This document shows positions 9,889 to 18,378 of a DNA stretch of 64,000 nt, piece by piece. The notes under the pieces were generated by a model. That model was not told where the DNA came from. It did no database searches and was given only the letters and a program-made list of their open reading frames with translations. A program made the translations under genes and the position numbers. The number at the start of each line of letters is the position of its first letter. The first letter of the stretch is position 1. The stretch comes from G963663365 sp963663365 (GTDB lineage Bacteria; Hinthialibacterota; Hinthialibacteria; Hinthialibacterales; G963663365), in contig CAXXIH010000003.1 of NCBI GenBank assembly GCA_963663365.2, positions 124,001 through 188,000 on the forward strand, given 5' to 3'.

Positions 9889-9917
9889 TTGGCAAGAACC
9901 GAAGCGGCAAGTACGAT
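9889..9917 (+). promoter_or_regulatory. Candidate sigma70-type promoter for the sugar-binding lipoprotein
   Basis: TTGGCA at 9889-9894 and TACGAT at 9912-9917 are 17 nt apart in the gap between the DUF192 gene and the solute-binding protein. Found by eye only. Confidence 0.3.
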
Positions 9918-9995
9918 GGTGTTGAAAAATCGCGGCTTTGGGTGCGATCCTGGCAGTTTTAGGCCGATACTAATTGGAATGCTTGGAGAAAATTC

Positions 9996-10988
9996 ATGGT
10001 TAGGCACAATCATTACGTGACGTTTGCATTGTCAGTTTGTGTTGTTGGTTTATTGGTTTGGTTTGGGGGGTGTGGCCAAGAGGATGCCGCTCCAACGCAG
10101 GAAGTTATGTCAAGTACTCCGGGCGGAAATGTTCAACGGCTGGATGGCACCGTGGTCGGCGTCTCGCTGCTTACCCGCACACATCAATTCTACCAAGAAC
10201 TCGAGGAAAACCTGGTTACCGAAGCCAAGCGTTATGGTATGGAAGTGCTTATCGAATCCGCCGAATTTGATCCTAACAAACAGGTCGATCAAATCGATAC
10301 ATTTGTAACCCGTGGCGTGGATGCGATTGTTGTTTGTCCCTGTGATACAGAGAGCATCGGGGTCACGATTGCCAAAGTAAATGAGGCCAATATCCCCGTA
10401 TTCACGGCCGATATCGCTGCCGCTGACGGCGATGTGGTTTGCCATATTGCCAGCGATAACGTGCAGGGCGGGCGGCTGGCCGCCGGAGCCATGGTCGAAG
10501 CTCTCGGTACGGAAGGCGGCAAAATCGTTATTATCGACGATCCCACCCGTAGTTCTGTAACTGAACGCGTGACCGGATTTCTAGAGATTCTGGAATCGCA
10601 TCCCGAAATCGAGATTCTTGCCCGTCAATCAGGAGTCGGCCGCCGTGAAACTTCCCATGATGTGATGGAGAACCTTTTGCAGGCCAATCCCAAGATCGAT
10701 GGCGTGTTCGCGATCAATGATGAAACGGCCTTGGGCGCGTTGGCGGCAATCGAAAGTGCCGGGCGCAAAGGTGAGATGGTTATTATTGGATACGATGGCG
10801 CCCCTGAAGCGCGGCGCAGAATTGATGCCGGGGATATTTACGCTGATTCGGTACAATATCCCGGAAAAATCGGCCGCCAAACCGTTAAGGCCATTGCTGA
10901 TTATTTGAATGGCGAAACCGTACCACCTGTGTTTCCTGTGGAGTGCGGTTTATATGAAAGCCCTGCAGCGAAGAATGCCAAGAAATAA
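9996..10988 (+). CDS. RbsB-like sugar-binding lipoprotein (periplasmic-binding family 4)
   Basis: 330 residues. The signal segment (residues 8-25) ends in the lipobox WFGGC, so it is a lipoprotein. From residue ~50 it follows the RbsB/LacI-type periplasmic fold: GVSLLTRTHQFYQELEENL, DQIDTFVTRGVDAIVVCP, the hinge-region AINDETALGALAAIESAG and IIGYDGAPEARRRI. It would bind a pentose, hexose or similar ligand for an ABC importer. No sugar-type ABC permease or ATPase gene is next to it; the ABC genes downstream are Mla-type. It may therefore use a distant transporter or act in sensing. A GGAG Shine-Dalgarno 7 nt upstream of the ATG (at 9984-9988) supports the start. Confidence 0.9.
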   Translation: MVRHNHYVTFALSVCVVGLLVWFGGCGQEDAAPTQEVMSSTPGGNVQRLDGTVVGVSLLTRTHQFYQELEENLVTEAKRYGMEVLIESAEFDPNKQVDQIDTFVTRGVDAIVVCPCDTESIGVTIAKVNEANIPVFTADIAAADGDVVCHIASDNVQGGRLAAGAMVEALGTEGGKIVIIDDPTRSSVTERVTGFLEILESHPEIEILARQSGVGRRETSHDVMENLLQANPKIDGVFAINDETALGALAAIESAGRKGEMVIIGYDGAPEARRRIDAGDIYADSVQYPGKIGRQTVKAIADYLNGETVPPVFPVECGLYESPAAKNAKK

Positions 10989-11102
10989 ACTGCGAGTGTA
11001 AATACTTATTCCCGCATTTGCAGCGAAAATGGTCCTGGATGTTTCGATCCGTTGCCTTTGGGTTTTCACAATGACGCATGAATTTGCACTGATATTTAAA
11101 TT

Positions 11103-11921
11103 ATGAGTCAGGACTCTAAAGGGATTATCGAACAGCAGGCGGAGTCTCTCTTTGCCGGACTCGGGCGGGCGGTCTATGACCTTTTCGACGAGACGGGAAG
11201 GGTTGCCAGTCTTTTCATCCGTGCCTGTATTGCAGCGATTTCACCTCCGTTCCGGTGGCGGATTATCAGCGAGCAGATGGTCAGTATTGGCATCGAATCG
11301 CTGCCCATCGCGCTTTTGACCGCCACATTTACCGGGATGGTGTTTGTTTTACAGACCGGCGTTGAACTCGAAAAATTCGGTGTCAAGACGTATTCAAGCG
11401 GAATCGCGGCAATCGGTTTTGCGCGGGAAATCGGCCCCGTTCTGACTGCGGTTGTTTTGGCCGGGCGGGTTGGATCCGGTATCACCGCGGAAATCGGAAC
11501 GATGAAGGTCACGGAGCAGATCGATGCGTTGAAGACGCTAGGAACTGATCCGGTTGGCTATTTGGTCGCACCGCGGTTGATTGCCAGCACGCTTATGATT
11601 CCGGCGGTCACTGTCCTGGCGATTTTGGTTGGTCTGATCGGTGGCTATGTGGTGGGAGTGACGACATTAGGAATTACTCCCGGCCTCTATGTTTCCACCG
11701 TGAAGGCATGGCTTATGCCAATGGACTATTACACTGGGCTTTTCAAGACATTTTTCTTCGGGGCAATTATCGGAACCGTTGGCTGCCATTGCGGATTTGA
11801 AACAGGGTGGGGGGCCGAAGGCGTCGGCCAATCCACGACAAAATCCGTAGTGATGGCATCGATTCTGATTCTTATCGCCGATTATTTTCTAACTTCTTGG
11901 ATTATTTATCTTTACCCATGA
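11103..11921 (+). CDS. mlaE: Mla-type ABC transporter permease MlaE
   Basis: 272 residues, the usual MlaE/YrbE length. An N-terminal amphipathic helix is followed by about five membrane segments. The conserved permease core is present: TGMVFVLQTGVELEKFG, FAREIGPVLTAVVLAGRVGSG, AEIGTMKVTEQIDALKTLG. The Mla system moves phospholipids between the inner and outer membranes; MlaE is the inner-membrane pore half. Its stop overlaps the mlaF start (ATGA at 11918-11921), showing translational coupling. This ABC permease class exists only in diderm bacteria, actinobacteria and plastids, so it supports an outer membrane. Confidence 0.95.
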   Translation: MSQDSKGIIEQQAESLFAGLGRAVYDLFDETGRVASLFIRACIAAISPPFRWRIISEQMVSIGIESLPIALLTATFTGMVFVLQTGVELEKFGVKTYSSGIAAIGFAREIGPVLTAVVLAGRVGSGITAEIGTMKVTEQIDALKTLGTDPVGYLVAPRLIASTLMIPAVTVLAILVGLIGGYVVGVTTLGITPGLYVSTVKAWLMPMDYYTGLFKTFFFGAIIGTVGCHCGFETGWGAEGVGQSTTKSVVMASILILIADYFLTSWIIYLYP

Positions 11922-12757
11922 GTGAGATGAAGCCCCATAAAAACCGGGACCGGTTTGCCGCCAAGGGAGAGTCCTTTCTTCCCGCGGTAGAGGTGCGCGG
12001 ACTCAAAAAGCGGCTGGGTGTTGTTGATGTGCTGCAGCATGTCAATATGAAAATAGAACCCGGCGAAGCCCGCGTGATTCTGGGGCGAAGCGGAGAAGGC
12101 AAGAGCGTTTTGCTGAAACATCTTTGCGGTTTGTTTCGGGCAGATGCCGGAGAGGTTTACATTCAGGGCGTTGAAATTACACGGCTGCCGGAACGTGAGT
12201 TATACAAAGCCTGCGCAAAAGTCGGCATGCTGTTTCAGGGCGCGGCTCTTTTCGATTCGTTAACAGTTGAAGAAAACGTCGGATTTACCCTTTTTGAACA
12301 TAGCACCAAAAAACGCCGCGAAATTCGCGAGATTGTGGCCCACAATTTGGAGATGGTAAGACTGAAAGATGTCATGCACAAAATGCCGTCCGAACTCTCC
12401 GGGGGTATGAGAAAGCGGGTTGGTTTAGCCCGCGTGATCACACAAGAACCCGATATCATCTTGTATGATGAGCCGACAACGGGATTGGATCCGGTTACCG
12501 GCGACGCCATTAACGATCTGATTGTGCAGCTGGCGGAAGAGTTGAATGTTACTTCGGTTATTGTTACTCATGATATGGCCAGCGCGTTCAAAATTGCAGA
12601 TAAAATATCGATGCTCCTGACTGGAAAGATTATTTTTACCGGCACGGTTGAGGAAACCAAGGATACGGACAATGCGTATGTCCACCAATTTGTAAACGGT
12701 TTGGCGCACGGTCCGCTAACAGGCGATGCGATGCCTGCAGAGGAGGCGGCGGTATGA
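11918..12757 (+). CDS. mlaF: Mla-type ABC transporter ATPase MlaF
   Basis: 279 residues. The start ATG at 11918 overlaps the mlaE stop; a longer upstream frame exists but lies wholly inside mlaE. Walker A is GRSGEGKS, the signature is ELSGGMRKRVGLAR and Walker B is IILYDEPTTGLDP, with the H-loop His in VIVTHDM. It would hydrolyse ATP to drive lipid transfer through MlaE. About 33 residues precede the ATPase fold, slightly more than in E. coli MlaF. The stop overlaps the mlaD start (ATGA at 12754-12757), so the three genes are co-translated. Confidence 0.95.
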   Translation: MSEMKPHKNRDRFAAKGESFLPAVEVRGLKKRLGVVDVLQHVNMKIEPGEARVILGRSGEGKSVLLKHLCGLFRADAGEVYIQGVEITRLPERELYKACAKVGMLFQGAALFDSLTVEENVGFTLFEHSTKKRREIREIVAHNLEMVRLKDVMHKMPSELSGGMRKRVGLARVITQEPDIILYDEPTTGLDPVTGDAINDLIVQLAEELNVTSVIVTHDMASAFKIADKISMLLTGKIIFTGTVEETKDTDNAYVHQFVNGLAHGPLTGDAMPAEEAAV

Positions 12758-14265
12758 ATACAAATGTAAAATTGGGATTCTTCGTCGCGGTTGTCGTCGT
12801 GGTCTTTACCATCTTTACGCTGAATTTATCGCGTGGTTTTCTGCGAGGCGACTGGAAAACCTATTATATCGATTTTCGCGGTATCAGCACATTGGAAAAG
12901 GGATCGCCGGTTAAGCAAGCGGGATTAACTGTGGGCGAAGTGACGGCGATGCGGCCGGAAACAAGCGTTAAAGACGGACGGGAAGAGCACACCGTGCGAG
13001 TTAAGATTCATGTCAGCCCGAGCGCGCTAATTAGCCGCGATTCGGTTGGAGAAATTGTTGCTCTCGGATTGATGGGGGAAAAGTATATTGAAGTTACGTA
13101 TGGCACGGGCGATCCTGCTCCTGAGGATTCAATTCTCGAAGGCCACGAGCCCTTCGATATCATGGCTCAGGGCTTGGAAGTTGCCGATACGGTTCAAAAA
13201 CTTCTTGTCACGCTCGACAAATATCTGGGGCCGGAAGATACCCAGCTGGCCTTTAAAGAAATCATACAAAATGTCAGCGATATCAGCCGGGCTACAGCGG
13301 ATTTAATCGGCGCGGAAGAGAACACACTCCGCAGCACGATTTCAAATCTGGAAGAGGCCTCCGGCAAACTCATTAAAACCATCGATCATGCGAATGGATT
13401 GATCGCCAATGCCAGTGGTGTCATAACGAAGACGGAGCCGGGGATCACCGGCCTCGTGGCCAGCGCAAGTGATACGATGGGAATCATTCGCACCCAGGTG
13501 GTCGAAGATGTGCGTTTGGTCGCCGCTGATCTTCAAGAGACATCTTCAAAACTCTCCGTATTGATTGACCGGGTAGATGAGATGGTTCGCAAGAACGAAC
13601 CATCGGTCAATGCTTCATTGGCCAATGTGCAAGAATTAACCACCAACGGAAAACGCGCCGCCGCGCAATTAGAGCAATCATTTCAAAAACTGGATCGTAC
13701 AATTAATGATATTCAACAGGGCAAAGGCGTGATCGGTAAATTGATCGCCGATGCCACCATGGAGCAGGCGGCTGAGAAAATAATCCTCGATGCGAGGGAT
13801 ACCTTTGACACCCTCAGCGGTGTCAGCAGAGTTCGGGACCGGCTAGGCTTTGATTATAGCTTGCGCGGTTTTGAGGAACATGAACGCTTTAACGATGACC
13901 AGACACACCTTCGCAACGATTTGCGTCTCAGGGTGGCGTTAAATGAGAACTGGTCTGTCTTGGTTGGGGCCAATGATGTTGGAATGGATACCGGGTTGGA
14001 GGCGCAGGTGGCGCGTGCTATCGGGCCGCTAACGATCCGCGCAGGAATTTTGGAATCCGAGATGGCTTTGGGGACGGATGTCCATCTAGGAGATTGGGCC
14101 ACATTGGAATTCGATGGAATCGCCCTGACTGAGGATGGTAAAGAACGTTTCGATGCCCACGCCCGGGTTCCGGTCCGGTTTATCCAAGGAGTGTCCGTTT
14201 ATGGCGGTGTCCAAGATGTGGGTGAAGAAAACTTTGCTAATCTTGGGATCACCATCAGCTATTAG
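12754..14265 (+). CDS. mlaD: MlaD-like MCE protein with long coiled coil and C-terminal beta domain
   Basis: 503 residues, far longer than E. coli MlaD (about 180). Residues 7-27 are an uncleaved membrane anchor. Residues ~35-118 are the MCE domain (DFRGISTLEKGSPVKQAGLTV; VGEIVALGLMGEKYIEV). Residues ~135-355 are helical and coiled-coil, as in MCE proteins that build tunnels. Residues ~365-503 differ: they alternate beta-strand-like segments (LRLRVALNENWSVLVGAND; VARAIGPLTIRAGILES; RVPVRFIQGVSVYGGVQD) and end in an aromatic residue (LGITISY), the pattern of an outer-membrane barrel or its last strand. MCE proteins carry lipids from the inner membrane; this one might also contact the outer membrane. 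The MCE call is firm; the barrel reading is inference. Confidence 0.88.
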   Translation: MNTNVKLGFFVAVVVVVFTIFTLNLSRGFLRGDWKTYYIDFRGISTLEKGSPVKQAGLTVGEVTAMRPETSVKDGREEHTVRVKIHVSPSALISRDSVGEIVALGLMGEKYIEVTYGTGDPAPEDSILEGHEPFDIMAQGLEVADTVQKLLVTLDKYLGPEDTQLAFKEIIQNVSDISRATADLIGAEENTLRSTISNLEEASGKLIKTIDHANGLIANASGVITKTEPGITGLVASASDTMGIIRTQVVEDVRLVAADLQETSSKLSVLIDRVDEMVRKNEPSVNASLANVQELTTNGKRAAAQLEQSFQKLDRTINDIQQGKGVIGKLIADATMEQAAEKIILDARDTFDTLSGVSRVRDRLGFDYSLRGFEEHERFNDDQTHLRNDLRLRVALNENWSVLVGANDVGMDTGLEAQVARAIGPLTIRAGILESEMALGTDVHLGDWATLEFDGIALTEDGKERFDAHARVPVRFIQGVSVYGGVQDVGEENFANLGITISY

Positions 14266-14306
14266 GTGTTGACTGCCTGCGCGGCTACCATACGAAGCGA
14301 TCTTTT

Positions 14307-15716
14307 ATGTCCTCCAAAAGCAACAAAAATAAATCCCGGTTTGTATGCAGTGCCTGTGGTCAATTCAGCACCAAATGGTTCGGGCGTTGCCCGGGCTGCG
14401 GTGAGTGGAATTCCGCAGTTGAAGAATTGGCTCCGGAAGCCGAAACGGTTCGTCAGGCGGCCGTACAAGGCCGTGGCGCATTTGTTTCCGAGCCGCTGCA
14501 TGATGTTGCAATTGAAAATGGCTACCGGCTTCCGACGGCTTGGTCGGAATATGACCGGGTTATGGGAGGCGGATTGGTTCCCGGAGGGGTGACCCTTTTG
14601 GCGGGTGAGCCCGGGGTAGGGAAATCCTCTTTGCTTTTGCAGGTTGCGGATAGTGTCGCCCAAAAACATGGTGTTGTGCTGTACATTTCCGGCGAAGAGT
14701 CATTACCCCAAATCCGTCTACGGTCGGAAAGACTTAACCTAAAAGCCGCCGAACTGCACGTATCCGATTCAACGGATGTCGAGGCGATGATTTCCGGAAT
14801 TCGAGATAAACAACCATTTTGGGTGATTGTGGACTCGATCCAGACTGCTTCGTGGCGGGAATTAAATTCCGCGCCGGGCAGTATCGCGCAGGTACGCGAC
14901 TGCGCCGCTTTGCTTTCGCGTGTGGCCAAGGAAACTTCTGTACCGATCACATTGGTTGGTCAGGTGACCAAAGACGGTTCGATTGCCGGCCCCAGAATTT
15001 TGGAGCATATGGTCGATACGGTGCTGTCATTTGAAGGCGATCCTCATTCGAGTTACCGGATTCTGCGCTGTGTGAAGAACCGCTTTGGTCCGACTCATGA
15101 GATTGGCCTATTCGATATGGGGGGAGCCGGACTCCAGCAGATCACAGCCTCGTCAACACTATTCCTGGGCGGGCGGAGCGAACGTCCGGCCGGTTCTGTC
15201 GTAACCGTGGCGCTTGAGGGCAAACGCCCGATTTTGGTTGAAGTACAGGCCCTGGTTGCGCCGTTTCATGGCTATGGATTTCCCCGTCGAACGGTTACAG
15301 GAGTGGATGCCGGACGGTTGGCTATGCTGCTGGCTGTCCTTGAGAAGCGATTGGGACTGCCTACGGGCACCTGGGATGTTTTTGTTAATGTTGCGGGTGG
15401 ATTTGTGCTTTCGGAGCCATCGGCGGACCTGGCGATTGCCGCCGCTGTGGTCTCGTCTCATCAAGACCGTCCTTTGCCCTCGCGTTCGGTTGTATTTGGG
15501 GAAATTGGGCTCTCCGGAGAGATCCGTGGAGTCAGAGGGGGGGAATCCCGTATCATGGAAGCATCGCAGTTGGGGCAAGCAACCTGTTACCTGCCTCGTG
15601 CGGGTTTGACGGAATTACCTCCCCAACTCATTGAAAATGGCCGTCTTGTAGCACTAGACTCCTTAAGAGAAGCTTTGGATACACTTCTGCCCTCTCCGGC
15701 GGAGAACCACAGATGA
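14307..15716 (+). CDS. radA: DNA repair protein RadA
   Basis: 469 residues, full length. An N-terminal zinc finger uses C14, C17, C28 and C31. Walker A is GEPGVGKSS (residues 100-108), the RadA-specific KNRFG motif is in RCVKNRFGPTHEIG, and the C-terminal ~170 residues form the Lon-protease-like domain (VDAGRLAMLLAVLEKRLGLP). RadA is a RecA-family helicase that promotes branch migration during recombinational repair. The stop overlaps the next gene by four bases (ATGA), the same radA/PIN-TRAM neighbourhood seen in many bacteria. Confidence 0.97.
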   Translation: MSSKSNKNKSRFVCSACGQFSTKWFGRCPGCGEWNSAVEELAPEAETVRQAAVQGRGAFVSEPLHDVAIENGYRLPTAWSEYDRVMGGGLVPGGVTLLAGEPGVGKSSLLLQVADSVAQKHGVVLYISGEESLPQIRLRSERLNLKAAELHVSDSTDVEAMISGIRDKQPFWVIVDSIQTASWRELNSAPGSIAQVRDCAALLSRVAKETSVPITLVGQVTKDGSIAGPRILEHMVDTVLSFEGDPHSSYRILRCVKNRFGPTHEIGLFDMGGAGLQQITASSTLFLGGRSERPAGSVVTVALEGKRPILVEVQALVAPFHGYGFPRRTVTGVDAGRLAMLLAVLEKRLGLPTGTWDVFVNVAGGFVLSEPSADLAIAAAVVSSHQDRPLPSRSVVFGEIGLSGEIRGVRGGESRIMEASQLGQATCYLPRAGLTELPPQLIENGRLVALDSLREALDTLLPSPAENHR

Positions 15717-16786
15717 GCACTGAAAAACACGAAAACGGTAGGACGACTGGTCAGTATCTGTTTTTCTTGCGCCTGATTTTTCTCATTGTGGCGTTTGCGG
15801 TGGGCTACCATTACCGCTACTACCTGGATGAGTTCAGCGACGAGGGCGACCGTCTGCTGATGGCACTGATCTTTGTGGGAATCGCGGGGATCATTACCTA
15901 TCTCGAAAATCTCTGTAAGACCAAAGATATCCCCAAAGAGCTGATTATGGGCGTCTTGGGATTTGTTGCGGGTCTTATGCTGGCCACATTTGTTTGTTCA
16001 ACGGTCATTTTAGATGAAACCAGTGTCAGTTCCCGCGGGTTGCGTGTTGGATTGCACTTTATTTTCGGCTATATCGGCGCGGCTATGGGGATTCGTTATA
16101 CGCGTCATTTTGACTTTTCCGAGGCGAGGTTTCTGGTGCCATCGGAAGACCGGCTGCGGGGGTGCCAAGTGTTGGATACCAGCATCCTAATTGACGGCCG
16201 TATTCTGGATATCGTTAATGCGGGAATTTTCCGGAGCCCTATCGTTGTGCCCCGGTTTGTTGTGAGTGAGCTGCAAGCCTTGGCCGATTCAACCGATCAC
16301 CGGAAACGTTCTAAAGGCCGCCGGGGATTTGATGTTCTCTCCCAACTTCAAGGGGATAAGTCGCGGAATGTTGAAGTCTTTGAAGTCGATTTTAACGATC
16401 TCGATAGTGTAGATAAAAAACTTTTGGCGTTCTGCAAACAACACAGCGCCAACCTGTGTACGCTGGACTATAATCTGGCGCGCATGGCCGAGATCGAAGA
16501 AGTTGAGGTTGTAAATTTCAACCGCTTGGCACAAGCCATGAAACAAGTCATCTTCTCCGGCGATGAAGTCGAGATTGAAATCCTGCGCGAAGGCAAAGAA
16601 GAGCATCAAGGCGTCGGCTATTTGGAAGACGGCACTATGGTTGTTGTCGACCGGGGACGGTCTCATATCGGCCAACGCGTTCCGGTTGTTGTAACGACGG
16701 TTCTGCAGACCTCGGCCGGGCATATGGTTTTTGCCCGGATTAACAATGCCGCAATGTCTAATCATCAGGGAGGACGCACCGCTTGA
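15713..16786 (+). CDS. YacL-like membrane protein with PIN and TRAM domains
   Basis: 357 residues. Four hydrophobic segments in residues ~14-130 form the membrane part. A PIN domain follows, with its first acidic residue at D155 (VLDTSILIDGRI) and a later one in LCTLDYNLARMA. The C-terminal ~70 residues (VEIEILREGKEEHQGVGYLE) form a TRAM RNA-binding domain. This matches the YacL family. PIN domains are usually ribonucleases; the substrate of this family is not established. It overlaps radA by 4 nt and is probably co-translated. Confidence 0.93.
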   Translation: MSTEKHENGRTTGQYLFFLRLIFLIVAFAVGYHYRYYLDEFSDEGDRLLMALIFVGIAGIITYLENLCKTKDIPKELIMGVLGFVAGLMLATFVCSTVILDETSVSSRGLRVGLHFIFGYIGAAMGIRYTRHFDFSEARFLVPSEDRLRGCQVLDTSILIDGRILDIVNAGIFRSPIVVPRFVVSELQALADSTDHRKRSKGRRGFDVLSQLQGDKSRNVEVFEVDFNDLDSVDKKLLAFCKQHSANLCTLDYNLARMAEIEEVEVVNFNRLAQAMKQVIFSGDEVEIEILREGKEEHQGVGYLEDGTMVVVDRGRSHIGQRVPVVVTTVLQTSAGHMVFARINNAAMSNHQGGRTA

Positions 16787-16821
16787 AAAGTAGAACGTGA
16801 AGTGGCGCGCGCATCGACCCT

Positions 16822-17811
16822 ATGAGCATCGAGTTGAGCGGTATTTCTACGGAATCTTATTCCGAATCCCCATCCGTATCTCCGGATACAGTTCCTTTGG
16901 TATCCGTGATTATTCTCAATTATCAGGGGCGTTTATTTATTGAGCGTTGCCTGAAATCGGTTTTGGCTTCCGAATATCCACGGATTGAGGTTATCGTTGT
17001 CGATAATGGATCGACCGATGATTCTATGGATATCGCCCGCAATTTCGGATCCCGTATAACGTGTATTGAAAATGGAAAAAACCTGGGATTCTCGGCGGGC
17101 TGTAATGTGGGTATCCGCAAGTGCCATGGCGAAATCGTTGTGCTGTTGAATGTCGATACATGTGTCCGTAAGCGATGGCTGGAAGCACTTGTACAGCCGT
17201 TCTTGGAAGATCCACGGGTTGGCTTAACCGGTTCAAAAATGCTCTTTTTAGACGGTAAAACCATTCAGCATGCCGGTGGGGAAGTGTTGCCGAACGGCCT
17301 TTGCCAACACACCGGTTATGGCAAAAAAGATGAGCGGCAGCATGATGAGCCACGCGAGGTGGATTACCTTAGCGGTGCGTCGTTGGCTATTCGGCGGGAT
17401 GTGCTGGACGAAATCGGCTTGTTGGATGAAGGTTATTTTTTCTATTACGACGATGTTGACTTGGCTTCTTCGATGAAGCAACGGGGATTCAAAGTTCTTT
17501 ACCGGCCTGATTCTGTTTTATTGCACTATGAAACTTTTGGCCTAAAGAAAAAGAGTTTCGATTATTATTTTCGTTTTCACCGTGGACGTTTGCGCTATAT
17601 CTTTAAACATTTCGGGATACGATATTATTTTTCTGCGTTTATGCGGGCGGAAATCGATTGGTGGCGTACAGGTGCAGGATTCCAGCAGGGAAGGCCGCTG
17701 CTTTGTTCTTATGCGGTCATGTTGCCCAAAGCCCCTTGGCTTTGGCTGCGGGGATTCTTTTTGCGGCGCAAACTCCGCCGCCTCCGCCGGAAGATGGAAG
17801 AGGCCGATTGA
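16822..17811 (+). CDS. Glycosyltransferase family 2
   Basis: 329 residues, GT-A fold. The nucleotide-sugar site is visible (SVIILNYQGRLFIERCLKSV, VVDNGSTDDS, NVDTCVRKRWLEAL), with the acceptor-side motif SGASLAIRRDVLDEIGLLDE and the FFYYDDVDLASSMKQRGF block typical of rhamnosyl-/N-acetylglucosaminyl-type GT2 enzymes. It probably adds sugars to a cell-surface glycan at the cytoplasmic face. The basic C-terminus (RRKLRRLRRKM) may help membrane attachment. The donor and acceptor cannot be told from sequence. It follows the PIN-TRAM gene by 35 nt. Confidence 0.9.
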   Translation: MSIELSGISTESYSESPSVSPDTVPLVSVIILNYQGRLFIERCLKSVLASEYPRIEVIVVDNGSTDDSMDIARNFGSRITCIENGKNLGFSAGCNVGIRKCHGEIVVLLNVDTCVRKRWLEALVQPFLEDPRVGLTGSKMLFLDGKTIQHAGGEVLPNGLCQHTGYGKKDERQHDEPREVDYLSGASLAIRRDVLDEIGLLDEGYFFYYDDVDLASSMKQRGFKVLYRPDSVLLHYETFGLKKKSFDYYFRFHRGRLRYIFKHFGIRYYFSAFMRAEIDWWRTGAGFQQGRPLLCSYAVMLPKAPWLWLRGFFLRRKLRRLRRKMEEAD

Positions 17812-17919
17812 AATCCATGACCCGGCGAGGTTCTTTATTCATTCTGCAATTTCTGTTCTAATGCCGTGTGAGCCAACCACGTAGCTGAGGGTATTTCAAA
17901 ATAGGGGGTGGATTAAGGC

Positions 17920-18345
17920 ATGGCAAACGCAATCTGTGTTCAGTGCGGAGCGGCCAAAAAGGACTGGTCTTCAAAATGTGCCGGTTGTGACTTTGATCCT
18001 TGCGCCGACTTTGAAGCCCAAGCCAAAAGCTACATTTTGTCGACCTTGCGGGTCGATGATGGAATGGATCCAGCGGAAAGTTGGGGATTACCCGAATTCA
18101 GCGAAAAAGAATTGGATGTTATCGGATGGCGGATTCGTAACGGGATGCCTTACAAATTCAATGAGGAAAACGTGTGTTATGTGGCAGAGATTTTCGAAGA
18201 GAGTTCGGGGCCGATGTCTTGGAGAGATATTCTTGTGATCTGTTCGTTTATATTAGGAGGAGTGGTTGCATTTATTGGATTAGTTTTTTTTACAATTAGA
18301 GCATCTCTCGAAAGTTTTTTCCGTTTGAGTAGGTTTTTCCCGTAG
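17920..18345 (+). CDS. Small zinc-ribbon membrane protein whose 3' end was replaced by an IS630 insertion
   Basis: 141 residues as it now stands. C6, C9, C20 and C23 form an N-terminal zinc ribbon, residues ~30-95 are a charged linker, and one membrane segment lies at ~105-126 (VICSFILGGVVAFIGLVFF). The last 15 residues, after I126, and the stop codon come from the left end of the IS element at 18299. Removing the element and one TA copy rejoins the frame at 19449 and gives a 139-residue protein ending IKAVRFVISLLMSQ, with its stop at 19487-19489. So this is an interrupted gene with a new tail; since the core is intact it may still work. Family unknown; zinc-ribbon heads like this often sit on membrane-anchored regulators. 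Confidence 0.75.
   Translation: MANAICVQCGAAKKDWSSKCAGCDFDPCADFEAQAKSYILSTLRVDDGMDPAESWGLPEFSEKELDVIGWRIRNGMPYKFNEENVCYVAEIFEESSGPMSWRDILVICSFILGGVVAFIGLVFFTIRASLESFFRLSRFFP
18299..18322 (+). repeat. IS630 left terminal inverted repeat
   Basis: Reads GAGCATCTCTCGAAAG then TTTTTTCC, directly after a TA. It matches the reverse complement of 19423-19446 at 21 of 24 positions. It is also translated as part of the tail of the interrupted host gene. Confidence 0.9.
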
Positions 18346-18378
18346 ATCCGTTGTTCGGTTTGTGCTTATCTACGTTTG

